From RGIG3701 sp030530205 (GTDB taxonomy: Bacteria; Planctomycetota; Planctomycetia; Pirellulales; Thermoguttaceae): DNA of 64,000 nucleotides. Location: the NCBI GenBank assembly GCA_030530205.1, contig JAUMVK010000004.1:1-64000 (forward strand), given 5' to 3'. Made by a program: the position numbers and the translations under genes. The first letter of the stretch is position 1. Every line of letters starts with the position of its first letter. Below the pieces are notes generated by a model, which had not been told where the DNA came from, did not search any database, and saw only the letters and a program-made list of their open reading frames with translations. This document shows, piece after piece, positions 1 through 7,499 of this stretch.

Positions 1-83
1 TCAGGAAAATACAAGATGGGATTAGTTGGCGGGGTGGTATGTGCAACAGGCTGGTAATGGCCCCGAAAGAACGTGGAGATTTA

Positions 84-1124
84 TCAGAGCGTTCCAAACA
101 AGACATTCTCGCCGTCAGTCGCTTTCGTGGAATAGTAAGCGTGAACCTCCTGAATACTTTTTTGGATCTCCTCGGGAGGATTGGCAATCAGTTCTTCCAT
201 TCTTTGCCGTTGGCTCTCCGTCAGAACTTCTGAAACACCCTGTTTCATTTTAAGGTTGATTGCTCGTGCTTTTTCTCTCAAGTCCCGATAATCTATCTGG
301 TTGTGATTTACCCTATAATTCTTTAGACCGACGAGCGCCTCGAATTCTTTCTGAGTTTTAACTTTTGCCTGTTTCGAATCCCTGAATGGCATTTGCTCTT
401 CTAGGAGAATAAGCCGTATCTTTTCTTTAAGATACGCTTCCACTTCCGGCTCGATCGATTGACGAAATACTTTCAATTTATCCATTTGTTCCGCGGAAAG
501 CCCCAACGACTGAAAAGCCTCCACCTCATACACAGGATAATCTGACGCAAGAAACATGATTTGAATTTCACCACTTTTCTTTTTTTGTGCCGGGGTTAAA
601 TATTCTTCCGCTGCCGCTGCCATTACCTCCGCGCGACGTTCATAAATTTTCTTCCATAACTGTAGATATTTTTCGCAATCCGAGGCATTTCGGTTCATCC
701 AGAACGGATCGTGATCGTCTTCCATTGCTACAGTCTGCGCGTATAAATCAAGGATTGTTTTGTCCTGGAGCGGGGCGTGCCAGATTTCATAACTTACAGG
801 GTTGTGTATCTCAGGATCGGTTGGTCTATCCGTGATATTCAAACCAAGTGCTTCGTCAATCGCCTGTCGGTCACAAGGTAATTGCCGATAAAAACCAATG
901 CCTCTTTGATCCGCCAATCCCCAATATTCCAAGCCCAGCTTTTCCATCAAAACAGGGGATTCATATTCATACATGACCGTGTTCCAGTCTTCGTCTTCAT
1001 AGATCGGGAATGGCGTTCCAGATTTCCTTTCGGGAAGTTTCTGCTTACAGCCGGGAATTACCATAAAAACTCCCATGACGATTAAAACAGCGAAAATGAG
1101 AGCGTTTTTATATTGGAATTTCAT
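84..1124 (-). CDS. predicted lipoprotein of unknown function
   Basis: Encodes about 346 residues with a hydrophobic N-terminus (residues 8-24) ending in a lipobox-like IPGC with Cys26, so it is probably a membrane-anchored lipoprotein. The rest is charged, Glu/Lys-rich and largely helical in character; I recognise no domain. I chose the ATG at 1124 because GAGGGG lies a few bases upstream. An in-frame ATG at 1148 overlaps the upstream stop as ATGA and would add eight residues, so translational coupling is an alternative. It follows the hydrolase gene directly, which suggests one transcript. Base composition is more AT-rich than the neighbouring hydrolase gene. Positions 1-83 downstream hold nothing I can identify. 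Confidence 0.75.
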   Translation of the reverse strand: MKFQYKNALIFAVLIVMGVFMVIPGCKQKLPERKSGTPFPIYEDEDWNTVMYEYESPVLMEKLGLEYWGLADQRGIGFYRQLPCDRQAIDEALGLNITDRPTDPEIHNPVSYEIWHAPLQDKTILDLYAQTVAMEDDHDPFWMNRNASDCEKYLQLWKKIYERRAEVMAAAAEEYLTPAQKKKSGEIQIMFLASDYPVYEVEAFQSLGLSAEQMDKLKVFRQSIEPEVEAYLKEKIRLILLEEQMPFRDSKQAKVKTQKEFEALVGLKNYRVNHNQIDYRDLREKARAINLKMKQGVSEVLTESQRQRMEELIANPPEEIQKSIQEVHAYYSTKATDGENVLFGTL

Positions 1125-1144
1125 CGTCCCCTCTTTTCTTAATT

Positions 1145-2686
1145 TCATTCCGGCTGGAATTCCATCTCGACCCAGCCCAGTTTCTGCGCTTTACCGGTTT
1201 TCTGAGTCACGTTCACGCCGTTGATCCCGTCGCGGACGGCTTCTGACGGGACGCGGAAACGAACTGCCCGCTTCATCCCCCCAAATTTCTCCGGGGCCGA
1301 AAGTTCCTGGGCTTCCAGCGCGTCGGAACCGTTCAGCTGGACCTGAAATTCCGCGTCGTTCAGTCCTTCACCCTCGAAGAATCCCGCCGTGATGTAGAAC
1401 GCTCCGGCCACGGTCGGCTTTCGGCCAAACTGTACTTTCACCTCCGCCGGCGCGCTGAGCGTTTTGGGAAGCTGCTTTTCCTGATCCAGCTCCGGCTTGC
1501 CGTACGTCGCCATGTAGTCCCGCCACGAAACGACGTGACGGCGCGGGAAGTTCACGATTTCGTCCGGGGCGAAACCGCGCTTGATCAGATGCTCGAAAAT
1601 GGCCGGGCGGTAAACCAGATTGAAGAGGTAAAGCCCGTCCGCGCCGTTCGCGTACATATTCGTCGCCCAGCCGTCGTACATTTCGTAAGAAAGCGGGGTC
1701 CTCGCGACGCCGCTCCCGCAGGAAACGCCGTCATCCGTCGCGGCGAAAACCGGGAAATCGGGGTTTCCGACCGCTTTTTTCCAGTCGGCCGCCGGAATAT
1801 CAAAGTCGCTCGACGAGAAGAAGCAGGACGCGACGATCTGGTCGATCAGCCCTTCTTTCGCCCACGCAACGGCATCCATTCCAAGGGCGGCCGAGGCCTG
1901 CGGAGTCGCCGGGACGCGGACCGAAATGAGGATCTTATGCCCGCGGACCTTTTCCATTTCAAGCGCTTTCGCCTTCACATCACGCACGAACTGGGTCAAA
2001 ACGTGCGCGTCCTCGACTTCCTTGCCCGGCGTCAGGTGCAGGCAGAACCGCATCCAGTCCATCTCGAAGCCATCCGCGTCATAGCGTTCCAAAAGCTCCA
2101 CGGCGCACGCCATGTAAAAGTCGTACGCCCCTTTTTTGGCGTAGTTGAACGCACAGTCGGTCCAGTTCGAGAGGTTGGAGTCCGGAACGCGCCAAAGCTC
2201 CCGGTGCTCGCGCCAGAAGTTGAAATTCCGGAAATAGTTCGGCCGGTTGACGAAATGCACGTCGTTCATCCGCATCGAGATCCACGGCGAAATGCCGTCT
2301 TGCCGGCACCGGTCGATCCAGACCGTGTACGGGTCGATCCCCATTTCGAAGAGTTTCTTGCAGTTGGAGGTCCAGCGGATCCCCGCCTCACCCGGGCCGT
2401 AATCGACGGGCGAACCGTCCGCCATTCCCTCCCAGATACGCTCGTGGACCTTCGAGTCGTAACTCGTCCGCTGCCCCTGCGGGCACATAAAAAAGTGCGT
2501 GACGTGCGAGTCTTTCATCCGGTCGATGTACGCCTGCAACGCTTCGAGCGTCATGAGGTCCGCCGTCTGCTTAAAGTAGTGGTCATTATCCTCGTTGATG
2601 ATGAGGACCGGCCGTTTTTCCCCGGCCCAAAGGGTGGACGTCAGTAGAAAAAGGAGCGCGAGCGCGGAAAGGAAAAATCGTTTCAT
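1145..2686 (-). CDS. exported TIM-barrel glycoside-hydrolase-like protein
   Basis: A 513-residue protein with a signal peptide (residues 1-21, cleavage near LWAG). The body reads like a (beta/alpha)8 glycosidase fold: residues 70-80 carry HFFMCPQGQRTSY, residues 204-212 DGFEMDWMR resembles the acidic end of a barrel strand, and GLYLFNLVYRP lies late in the barrel. The last 100 residues look like a beta-sandwich. It resembles family-10-like or uncharacterised planctomycete glycosidases, but I cannot assign substrate or catalytic pair. It probably acts outside the cytoplasm. Its stop overlaps a possible start of the next gene by ATGA. Function is inferred from fold-like motifs only. Confidence 0.65.
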   Translation of the reverse strand: MKRFFLSALALLFLLTSTLWAGEKRPVLIINEDNDHYFKQTADLMTLEALQAYIDRMKDSHVTHFFMCPQGQRTSYDSKVHERIWEGMADGSPVDYGPGEAGIRWTSNCKKLFEMGIDPYTVWIDRCRQDGISPWISMRMNDVHFVNRPNYFRNFNFWREHRELWRVPDSNLSNWTDCAFNYAKKGAYDFYMACAVELLERYDADGFEMDWMRFCLHLTPGKEVEDAHVLTQFVRDVKAKALEMEKVRGHKILISVRVPATPQASAALGMDAVAWAKEGLIDQIVASCFFSSSDFDIPAADWKKAVGNPDFPVFAATDDGVSCGSGVARTPLSYEMYDGWATNMYANGADGLYLFNLVYRPAIFEHLIKRGFAPDEIVNFPRRHVVSWRDYMATYGKPELDQEKQLPKTLSAPAEVKVQFGRKPTVAGAFYITAGFFEGEGLNDAEFQVQLNGSDALEAQELSAPEKFGGMKRAVRFRVPSEAVRDGINGVNVTQKTGKAQKLGWVEMEFQPE

Positions 2687-2802
2687 GATGGGAATTCCAA
2701 AAGAAAAAAGGAGTGGGGGGAAATGACGCGAAGGTCACGAATTCCTTTAATTTAACAGAAAATTTGAAAAGTTCAAGGGCCACGAAGAAAAAAAGAAAAG
2801 GC

Positions 2803-2938
2803 GTTTAAAGCCTCCCCTGAAAGGGGAGGTGGCCCGAAGGGCCGGAGGGGTTCTGAAACGGGAGGAAAGTCCGTCCTTTGGCCTGAACCCCCCAGTCTCG
2901 CTTCGCGAGCCAGCCCCCCTTTCAGGGGGGCCTTTAAA
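2803..2938. repeat. GC-rich inverted-repeat element, copy A
   Basis: About 135 bp bounded by GTTTAAAG and CTTTAAA-type ends. It contains two hairpins, CCTCCCCTGAAAGGGGAGG and CCCCCCTTTCAGGGGGG, plus inner palindromes GGCCCGAAGGGCC and CTCGCTTCGCGAG. A second copy lies inverted at 4336-4471. The element is followed by GACGCTTTCAGCGTC, a relative of the dispersed palindrome family. It has no coding capacity and looks MITE- or REP-like. It takes up part of the 481-base intergenic stretch 2687-3167, which otherwise holds only the promoter at 3045-3073. Confidence 0.85.
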
Positions 2939-3044
2939 TGACGCTTTCAGCGTCGCCGAATTCGCCTCCCCCTTTAAAATAAAAAAAATCAAAAATTATT
3001 GGAAAAATTTCCTCAAAATTATTCCCTACCCTCTGCCCAAACCC

Positions 3045-3073
3045 TTGACAGCCAGTTTACCCCACATTATAAT
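3045..3073 (+). promoter_or_regulatory. sigma70-type promoter
   Basis: A perfect TTGACA at 3045-3050 and TATAAT at 3068-3073 are separated by 17 bases. They sit about 95 bases before the start of the membrane-protein gene at 3168, leaving an untranslated leader of roughly 85-90 bases. Confidence 0.85.
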
Positions 3074-3167
3074 ATAATTTGTGACTAGGTCAGCTTTTGT
3101 ATAAAACAAGGTTTTAGAGGCTGCCGTCTCGCAATTTAACATCATCTTTTGGTGAAAGGAAAAATCG

Positions 3168-4076
3168 ATGGCACAGAACGTTCGCAGTGGGAATGCTTTA
3201 GGAACGGCCTCCTTGGTCCTCGGAATTATAGCATGCCTTGGATGCTGGATTCCTTTTTTGTGTGTTCTTTCCCTTCCGGTAGCCGGGATTGGGCTTCTTT
3301 TGGCTGGGATTGGTTTCCTGATGGCTATTTTCAGTAAGGCCTCCTTTTCTTCACCAATTGGAGGCGGCATTGTATGTATTGTGGCTTTGGTTATTGCTTC
3401 AAGTATGACAAAAGTCAGCGATGATGCCCTGAAAGCCATTACTTCTCCTGAATCTATTGAGGAATCAACATCTGAAGAGGGATCAGAGGAAGTTGGTGAC
3501 TCCGATGAGGCCAGTGATTCGGAAGCTGAGACCGATACCTCTGAAAAACCTCAAAAGAAGTCGTCCCCAAAGAAAGAAGAACCCAAAGGCCCGAAATTCA
3601 CATCAATTTCACTTGGAGAAAAAGTTTCTCTTGAAAACGCCGAATTTCAACTGGATTCGGTAGAGTGGAGTGATGAAGTTCGGCCTTCAAATGTGAGCGG
3701 GACTTATTCGTATATGGAAGATACAGCCGACGAAAAATACATCATTATTCGTGGCACGTTCAAAAATAAGGCGAGTGAAGCGAAGAATTTACCAGACAAC
3801 ATTAAGGTCCAATTCATTTTTAATGGAAAGTATAAATACTGGGGGCATCTTAACACTGAAGAGGAGAATGGAACTGGTTTAAATTCTCTCTATTCCACGA
3901 AACCATTAAAGAAAGAAACAATCGTTATTTATGCGAGTGTTCCGGATGAAATAGCGGAGGACTGGGAGGAAGGGGTCCTTCAATTTGGATTCCGCGACAA
4001 TCTTTCGTCTTCATTTTTCGGAGATGACCTCGAGAAAATGGAAAACCGTTACGAGTTAAAACTCTCAAAACCATAA
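3168..4076 (+). CDS. membrane protein with DUF4190-like N-terminus and extracytoplasmic Ig-like C-terminus
   Basis: A 302-residue protein. Residues 10-55 form two hydrophobic segments of the LGTASLVLGIIACLG kind seen in DUF4190-type membrane domains, and residues 60-78 may be a third. An acidic Ser/Glu/Asp and Lys/Pro linker follows (about residues 95-145). The C-terminal 150 residues resemble DUF4352/Ig-like beta domains, with an EKYIIIRGTFKNKASEAKN stretch. GAAAGGA precedes the ATG. The gene has its own strong promoter, a hairpin behind it at 4111-4196, and lies between inverted copies of the same GC-rich element. It is visibly more AT-rich than its neighbours, compatible with transfer. Its role is unknown. 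Confidence 0.8.
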   Translation: MAQNVRSGNALGTASLVLGIIACLGCWIPFLCVLSLPVAGIGLLLAGIGFLMAIFSKASFSSPIGGGIVCIVALVIASSMTKVSDDALKAITSPESIEESTSEEGSEEVGDSDEASDSEAETDTSEKPQKKSSPKKEEPKGPKFTSISLGEKVSLENAEFQLDSVEWSDEVRPSNVSGTYSYMEDTADEKYIIIRGTFKNKASEAKNLPDNIKVQFIFNGKYKYWGHLNTEEENGTGLNSLYSTKPLKKETIVIYASVPDEIAEDWEEGVLQFGFRDNLSSSFFGDDLEKMENRYELKLSKP

Positions 4077-4110
4077 AAACAGACGATACTCAAAAATTGG
4101 ATTAAACAGC

Positions 4111-4196
4111 AAGCCACTCCGCATCGAGTCAAATTCTGAAAACGTGCATGTGAACATGACGGTGTTCGCTCAGAATTTCACAATGCGGAGTGGCTT
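4111..4196 (+). terminator. long nested hairpin after the membrane-protein gene
   Basis: The outer arms AAGCCACTCCGCAT (4111-4124) and ATGCGGAGTGGCTT (4183-4196) are perfectly complementary over 14 bp. Inside them AAATTCTGA pairs with TCAGAATTT, and a small CATG-TGAA-CATG stem sits at the centre. A T-rich tract follows. It lies 35 bases after the stop at 4076, so a transcription terminator is the simplest reading, but its size also allows a stable structured RNA. Confidence 0.7.
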
Positions 4197-4274
4197 TCAT
4201 TTTCTTGTGGGGGTGACCAAGGCCTACGGCAACGGTGTCGGGTTTTCACAAAATTTTCCGATTGAAACTCCCCA

Positions 4275-4320
4275 GCGCGTAATTCCGTGCTTCGCACTCC
4301 ATTACCGCCTTGCATTTGAC
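4275..4320. repeat. half copy of the GGCGGTAATGGAG element
   Basis: Contains GCGTAATTCC, an inner GTGCTTCGCAC palindrome and CTCCATTACCGCC, matching the right half of the full inverted repeat at 11646-11743. It runs into a degenerate ACGACG palindrome and then the GC-rich element at 4336. The 420-base stretch 4077-4496 is thus filled with repeat DNA and a hairpin. Confidence 0.8.
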
Positions 4321-4335
4321 GACGTTTCCAGCGGC

Positions 4336-4471
4336 GTTTAAAGGCCCCCCTGAAAGGGAGGCTGGCTCGCGCAGCGAGACTGGAGGGTTCCGACGAAAAG
4401 ACAGACTTTCCCCAGTTTCTGAACCCCTCCGGCCCTGCGGGCCACCTCCCCTTTCAGGGGAGGCTTTAAAT
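4336..4471. repeat. GC-rich inverted-repeat element, copy B
   Basis: Same organisation as the element at 2803-2938 but in the opposite orientation. It has GTTTAAAGG and GGCTTTAAA ends, GCTCGCGCAGCGAG on the left and GGCCCTGCGGGCC on the right. It is followed at 4475-4492 by a partial dispersed palindrome (GGAAGCGTCGTCCCC). Together with copy A it brackets the gene at 3168-4076. Confidence 0.85.
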
Positions 4472-4496
4472 TGGCTGGAAGCGTCGTCCCCGTAAA

Positions 4497-6125
4497 TTAA
4501 CCCTTGGCTTGATGATACTCGCGCAATTCGTGCTCCTCGTCATCATCGTACACGATGGCGTAGTGCTCGCCGTGCTGGCTCAGGTCGAGGCCCTCACGCT
4601 CGTGCGCCGTCGAAACCCGGAGATGGACCAGGCAGTCGGTCACCCAGTACAGGATCAGCGAAACGACGAACGAGTACACGAACACGATCACGACACCCAG
4701 AACGTGCATCCAGAACGCGGTCGCTCCGCCGTGTTCGACCATCACGCCGACGAAAAAGCCCGTCAGGATGGTGCCGACGATGCCGCCCACGCCGTGGGTT
4801 GAGAAAACATCCAGCGCGTCGTCAATGTCGGGGTGGCGCGCCCGCCAGTGGACCATCGTGTTGCAGACCAGCGCAATGAACGTCCCGATGAAGAGCGAGG
4901 TCCCGACCGTCACCCAGCCCGCGCAGGGGGTGATCCCGACCAGACCCGCGACGGCGCCGACCGCCACGCCCATGGCCGAGGGCTTACGTCCCAAAACCGC
5001 GTCCCAGAGGAACCACGTCAGCATTGCAGCCGCCGAGGCCGTGTTCGTGTTCAGAAACGCCTTGGCCGCGCCGGCGTCCGCGCAGAGGAACGAACCGCCG
5101 TTGAAGCCGAACCACCCGAACCAGAGGAGGCACGCGCCGAGCAGAACGAGCGGAATATTGGCCGGGGAGTGCTCACCGGGTTCCACACGCCGTCCGAGGT
5201 ACAAAGCGCCCGCAAGCGCCGCGACGCCCGACGAGGCGTGAACCACGATCCCGCCCGCGAAGTCGTGTACACCCATCCACGCCAGAAGCCCATCCGGATG
5301 CCACGTCCAGTGTGCCAGCGGAGCGTAAACGAAAAGCGTGAAAAGGGTCATGAAGACCAGGTAGCCGGAAAAGTGGATCCGTTCGGCGAACGACCCGGTG
5401 ATCAGCGCCGGCGTGATGATCGCGAATTTCATCTGGAAAAGAGCGTAAAGAACGAGCGGGATCGTGAGGCCCAGGGCCGCGTAATTGATGAACGACGCGC
5501 CCTTTTTCGTGGCTGAAATCACCACTTCGTCCGTGAACGTGCCATCCGCGGCCATTTCCGCAGCCGGAGCCGCGTAAGCGCTCTGGCCGTCCTGGAGCGT
5601 CGCCAGGTCCACACTTTCGGCCTTCACCCAACTGCCGGATTCGGTCTTCAGGACCTGGACATAATCCGCGATTTCGACCGCCGACCCGATCCCGTTCGGG
5701 CTTGCGCCGACGTTCTGGAACATGAAGAACTGGAACGGGTTTCCGATCAGGCCGTGCCACGAGTCACCAAACGCGAGACTGAAACCGATCACGACCCAAA
5801 TCACCGAAACGAGCCCGATGGAAACGATGCTCTGGACCATCGTCGAAATGACGTTTTTCGGCCGGACCATTCCTCCGTAGAAGAGGGAAAGTCCCGGGGT
5901 CATGAGCATCACCAGACCGGACGCGGTAATCATCCACGCGACGTCGGCGAAGTTAATGTTCACTGCCGATTCCGCCTCGGCGTCAGTGTAAACCGCACCG
6001 TCGGGGGAGTAGGTCAAATCGCGCGGTTCCGTGGTGAAAAGCCCCCACACGCTGAAAATCAGCAGAAGGCCGAACATTCCGATCCAGCGGAAACGCTTTA
6101 CTCTTTTAGTCTGTTCTGCAGTCAT
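4497..6125 (-). CDS. amtB: ammonium transporter (Amt/MEP/Rh family)
   Basis: About 542 residues, an inner-membrane ammonium channel with roughly eleven helices after an N-terminal hydrophobic segment. Family hallmarks are the SLFYGGMVRPKN loop, the DFAGGIVVH motif with pore His296, and STHGVGGIVG with pore His444. Residues 149-210 form an extra extracytoplasmic insertion rich in Ala, Ser and acidic residues that is not present in E. coli AmtB. The start at 6125 is set by AGGAG eight bases upstream; an upstream in-frame ATG at 6230 would add 35 unlikely residues. No glnK/PII gene is adjacent, which is unusual for the family, so regulation must come from elsewhere. Confidence 0.95.
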   Translation of the reverse strand: MTAEQTKRVKRFRWIGMFGLLLIFSVWGLFTTEPRDLTYSPDGAVYTDAEAESAVNINFADVAWMITASGLVMLMTPGLSLFYGGMVRPKNVISTMVQSIVSIGLVSVIWVVIGFSLAFGDSWHGLIGNPFQFFMFQNVGASPNGIGSAVEIADYVQVLKTESGSWVKAESVDLATLQDGQSAYAAPAAEMAADGTFTDEVVISATKKGASFINYAALGLTIPLVLYALFQMKFAIITPALITGSFAERIHFSGYLVFMTLFTLFVYAPLAHWTWHPDGLLAWMGVHDFAGGIVVHASSGVAALAGALYLGRRVEPGEHSPANIPLVLLGACLLWFGWFGFNGGSFLCADAGAAKAFLNTNTASAAAMLTWFLWDAVLGRKPSAMGVAVGAVAGLVGITPCAGWVTVGTSLFIGTFIALVCNTMVHWRARHPDIDDALDVFSTHGVGGIVGTILTGFFVGVMVEHGGATAFWMHVLGVVIVFVYSFVVSLILYWVTDCLVHLRVSTAHEREGLDLSQHGEHYAIVYDDDEEHELREYHQAKG

Positions 6126-6296
6126 GGATTCATCTCCTAACTTTGAAAAGGAAGGCGCAGAGTCCGGCAGATTCCCATAGAAAAGACCGTACCCGCGCAA
6201 AAAAAACTCAAAAAAACGCTTAAAAATCAAGGTTTGAGCCGCCGCGTCATTGCGCCGATACGGAGCCGGAAGGAGAGATTTTCCGGTTCATGCAAG

Positions 6297-6348
6297 AAAA
6301 AAACCTGAAACAGAGGTCCAGCGCCATTGCTGAAATCTCCCTTTCAGG
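6297..6348 (-). terminator. probable terminator of the OmpR-type regulator
   Basis: Read on the minus strand, ACCTGAAA pairs with TTTCAGGT and is followed by a run of T. It lies about 165 bases past the regulator stop. The stretch 6126-6514 has no gene; besides this stem it holds a CCGGAA/TTCCGG hairpin near 6266-6286. I see no clear promoter for the ammonium transporter there. Confidence 0.55.
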
Positions 6349-6514
6349 TATTAAGTTTATTTTAGCCCGTTTTGCGAAAAAGTCAAGCCCCAGTGGAGAA
6401 ATTTTCCGAAAAAAACTCGCACGACAATTCAGAACCACGCCCGCAAAGAGGAAAAACCAGTGTATCGATCCCGGAAAAACGTGCAGCTACGAGACTGGAA
6501 GAGCGTTGTCCCTG

Positions 6515-7258
6515 TTATTTGTTCCCGTCTGGCATAAACCTGTATCCGGCGTTGCGGTATGTCAGGAAGTACTGCGGACGAGTCGAATCCTGTTCAAAAA
6601 TTTTTCTTAAACGCAAAATAAACTGATCCGGGGCGCGGGTATTCATTCCCGCCGAGGTCTTCCAGACGTTTTTCAAAAGCTCATCTTTCGAGATCAACCG
6701 GTTCGCGTTCTGCACAAAATACTTCAAAAGAGTCATTTCAAGGAACGTGAGATGGTGCGTCTTTGCAGGAGTTCTAACCTCCAGAGTGTTGAAATTTACC
6801 GTTGCGTTTCCTATTTGCATCTCTTCCGGAAGTTCAGCGGCCGGTTCCTGTTCTTTTGCGCTTTGGAGTTGGTGCAGCTTCAGCATATTTCGGATTCGGG
6901 CGAGAAATTCGTCCAGATCAAACGGCTTGGCGAGGTATTGGTTCGCGCCAACGTCAAACCCACGCGCTTTGTCTTCCGGGAGTGTTTTGGCCGAGAGGAA
7001 CATGATCGGCGTGAGGATCCCATGCTCGCGCACCTGAGAACAGATCGTAAAACCGTTCACGCCCGGGAGCATAATGTCCAGCACAATGACATCGAACGCC
7101 CCCGGCTCGGTCAGGAGGAGGGTAAGCGCCTCGTTTCCGTCATGGATCAACGTCACGTCGTAGAGTTCGTGTTCCAGTGAAAAACGGATTCCATCGGCCA
7201 GATTTACTTCATCTTCGACGACTAAAATACGAGGTTTCTTTTCTGCTTCTGTGTTCAT
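6515..7258 (-). CDS. OmpR/PhoB-family response regulator (orphan)
   Basis: A 247-residue two-domain regulator. The receiver (residues 9-125) has the acidic pair Glu15/Asp16, phospho-acceptor Asp61 in VIVLDIMLPG, and a conserved FLSAK segment followed by the YLAKPF lysine loop. The winged-helix DNA-binding domain spans about residues 148-243 (LTFLEMTLLKYFVQN, then GYRFMPDG). It should bind DNA as a dimer after phosphorylation. No histidine kinase gene lies next to it, so its partner is elsewhere. It sits upstream of the ammonium transporter on the same strand, but separated by a terminator-like hairpin. Its targets cannot be told from the sequence. Confidence 0.92.
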   Translation of the reverse strand: MNTEAEKKPRILVVEDEVNLADGIRFSLEHELYDVTLIHDGNEALTLLLTEPGAFDVIVLDIMLPGVNGFTICSQVREHGILTPIMFLSAKTLPEDKARGFDVGANQYLAKPFDLDEFLARIRNMLKLHQLQSAKEQEPAAELPEEMQIGNATVNFNTLEVRTPAKTHHLTFLEMTLLKYFVQNANRLISKDELLKNVWKTSAGMNTRAPDQFILRLRKIFEQDSTRPQYFLTYRNAGYRFMPDGNK

Positions 7259-7499
7259 CGGCTCAGTATTACAGTAAAAGGGACGGTTCTGTATCGGCTC
7301 GATTATTATACCATATTATCTTATCGGTACAAGTTTAAAACACGCAAAATAAAAAAATTTTTCTAATTTTAACGATTTTATGGATTTTTCTGGTAAAAAT
7401 AGCCGATAAAAGAGATGGAGTGTTTCAAGCACTCTGGAAGTGTGTGTATATGGCTGAAATTTGTTGAAACTTCGGTCAGAAATTTGAAAGGATTCAAAA

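Noticed and set aside
2803..4471. Insertion sequence or transposon with transposase
   Set aside because: Only non-coding repeats flank the gene; the encoded protein is a membrane protein without a nuclease domain.
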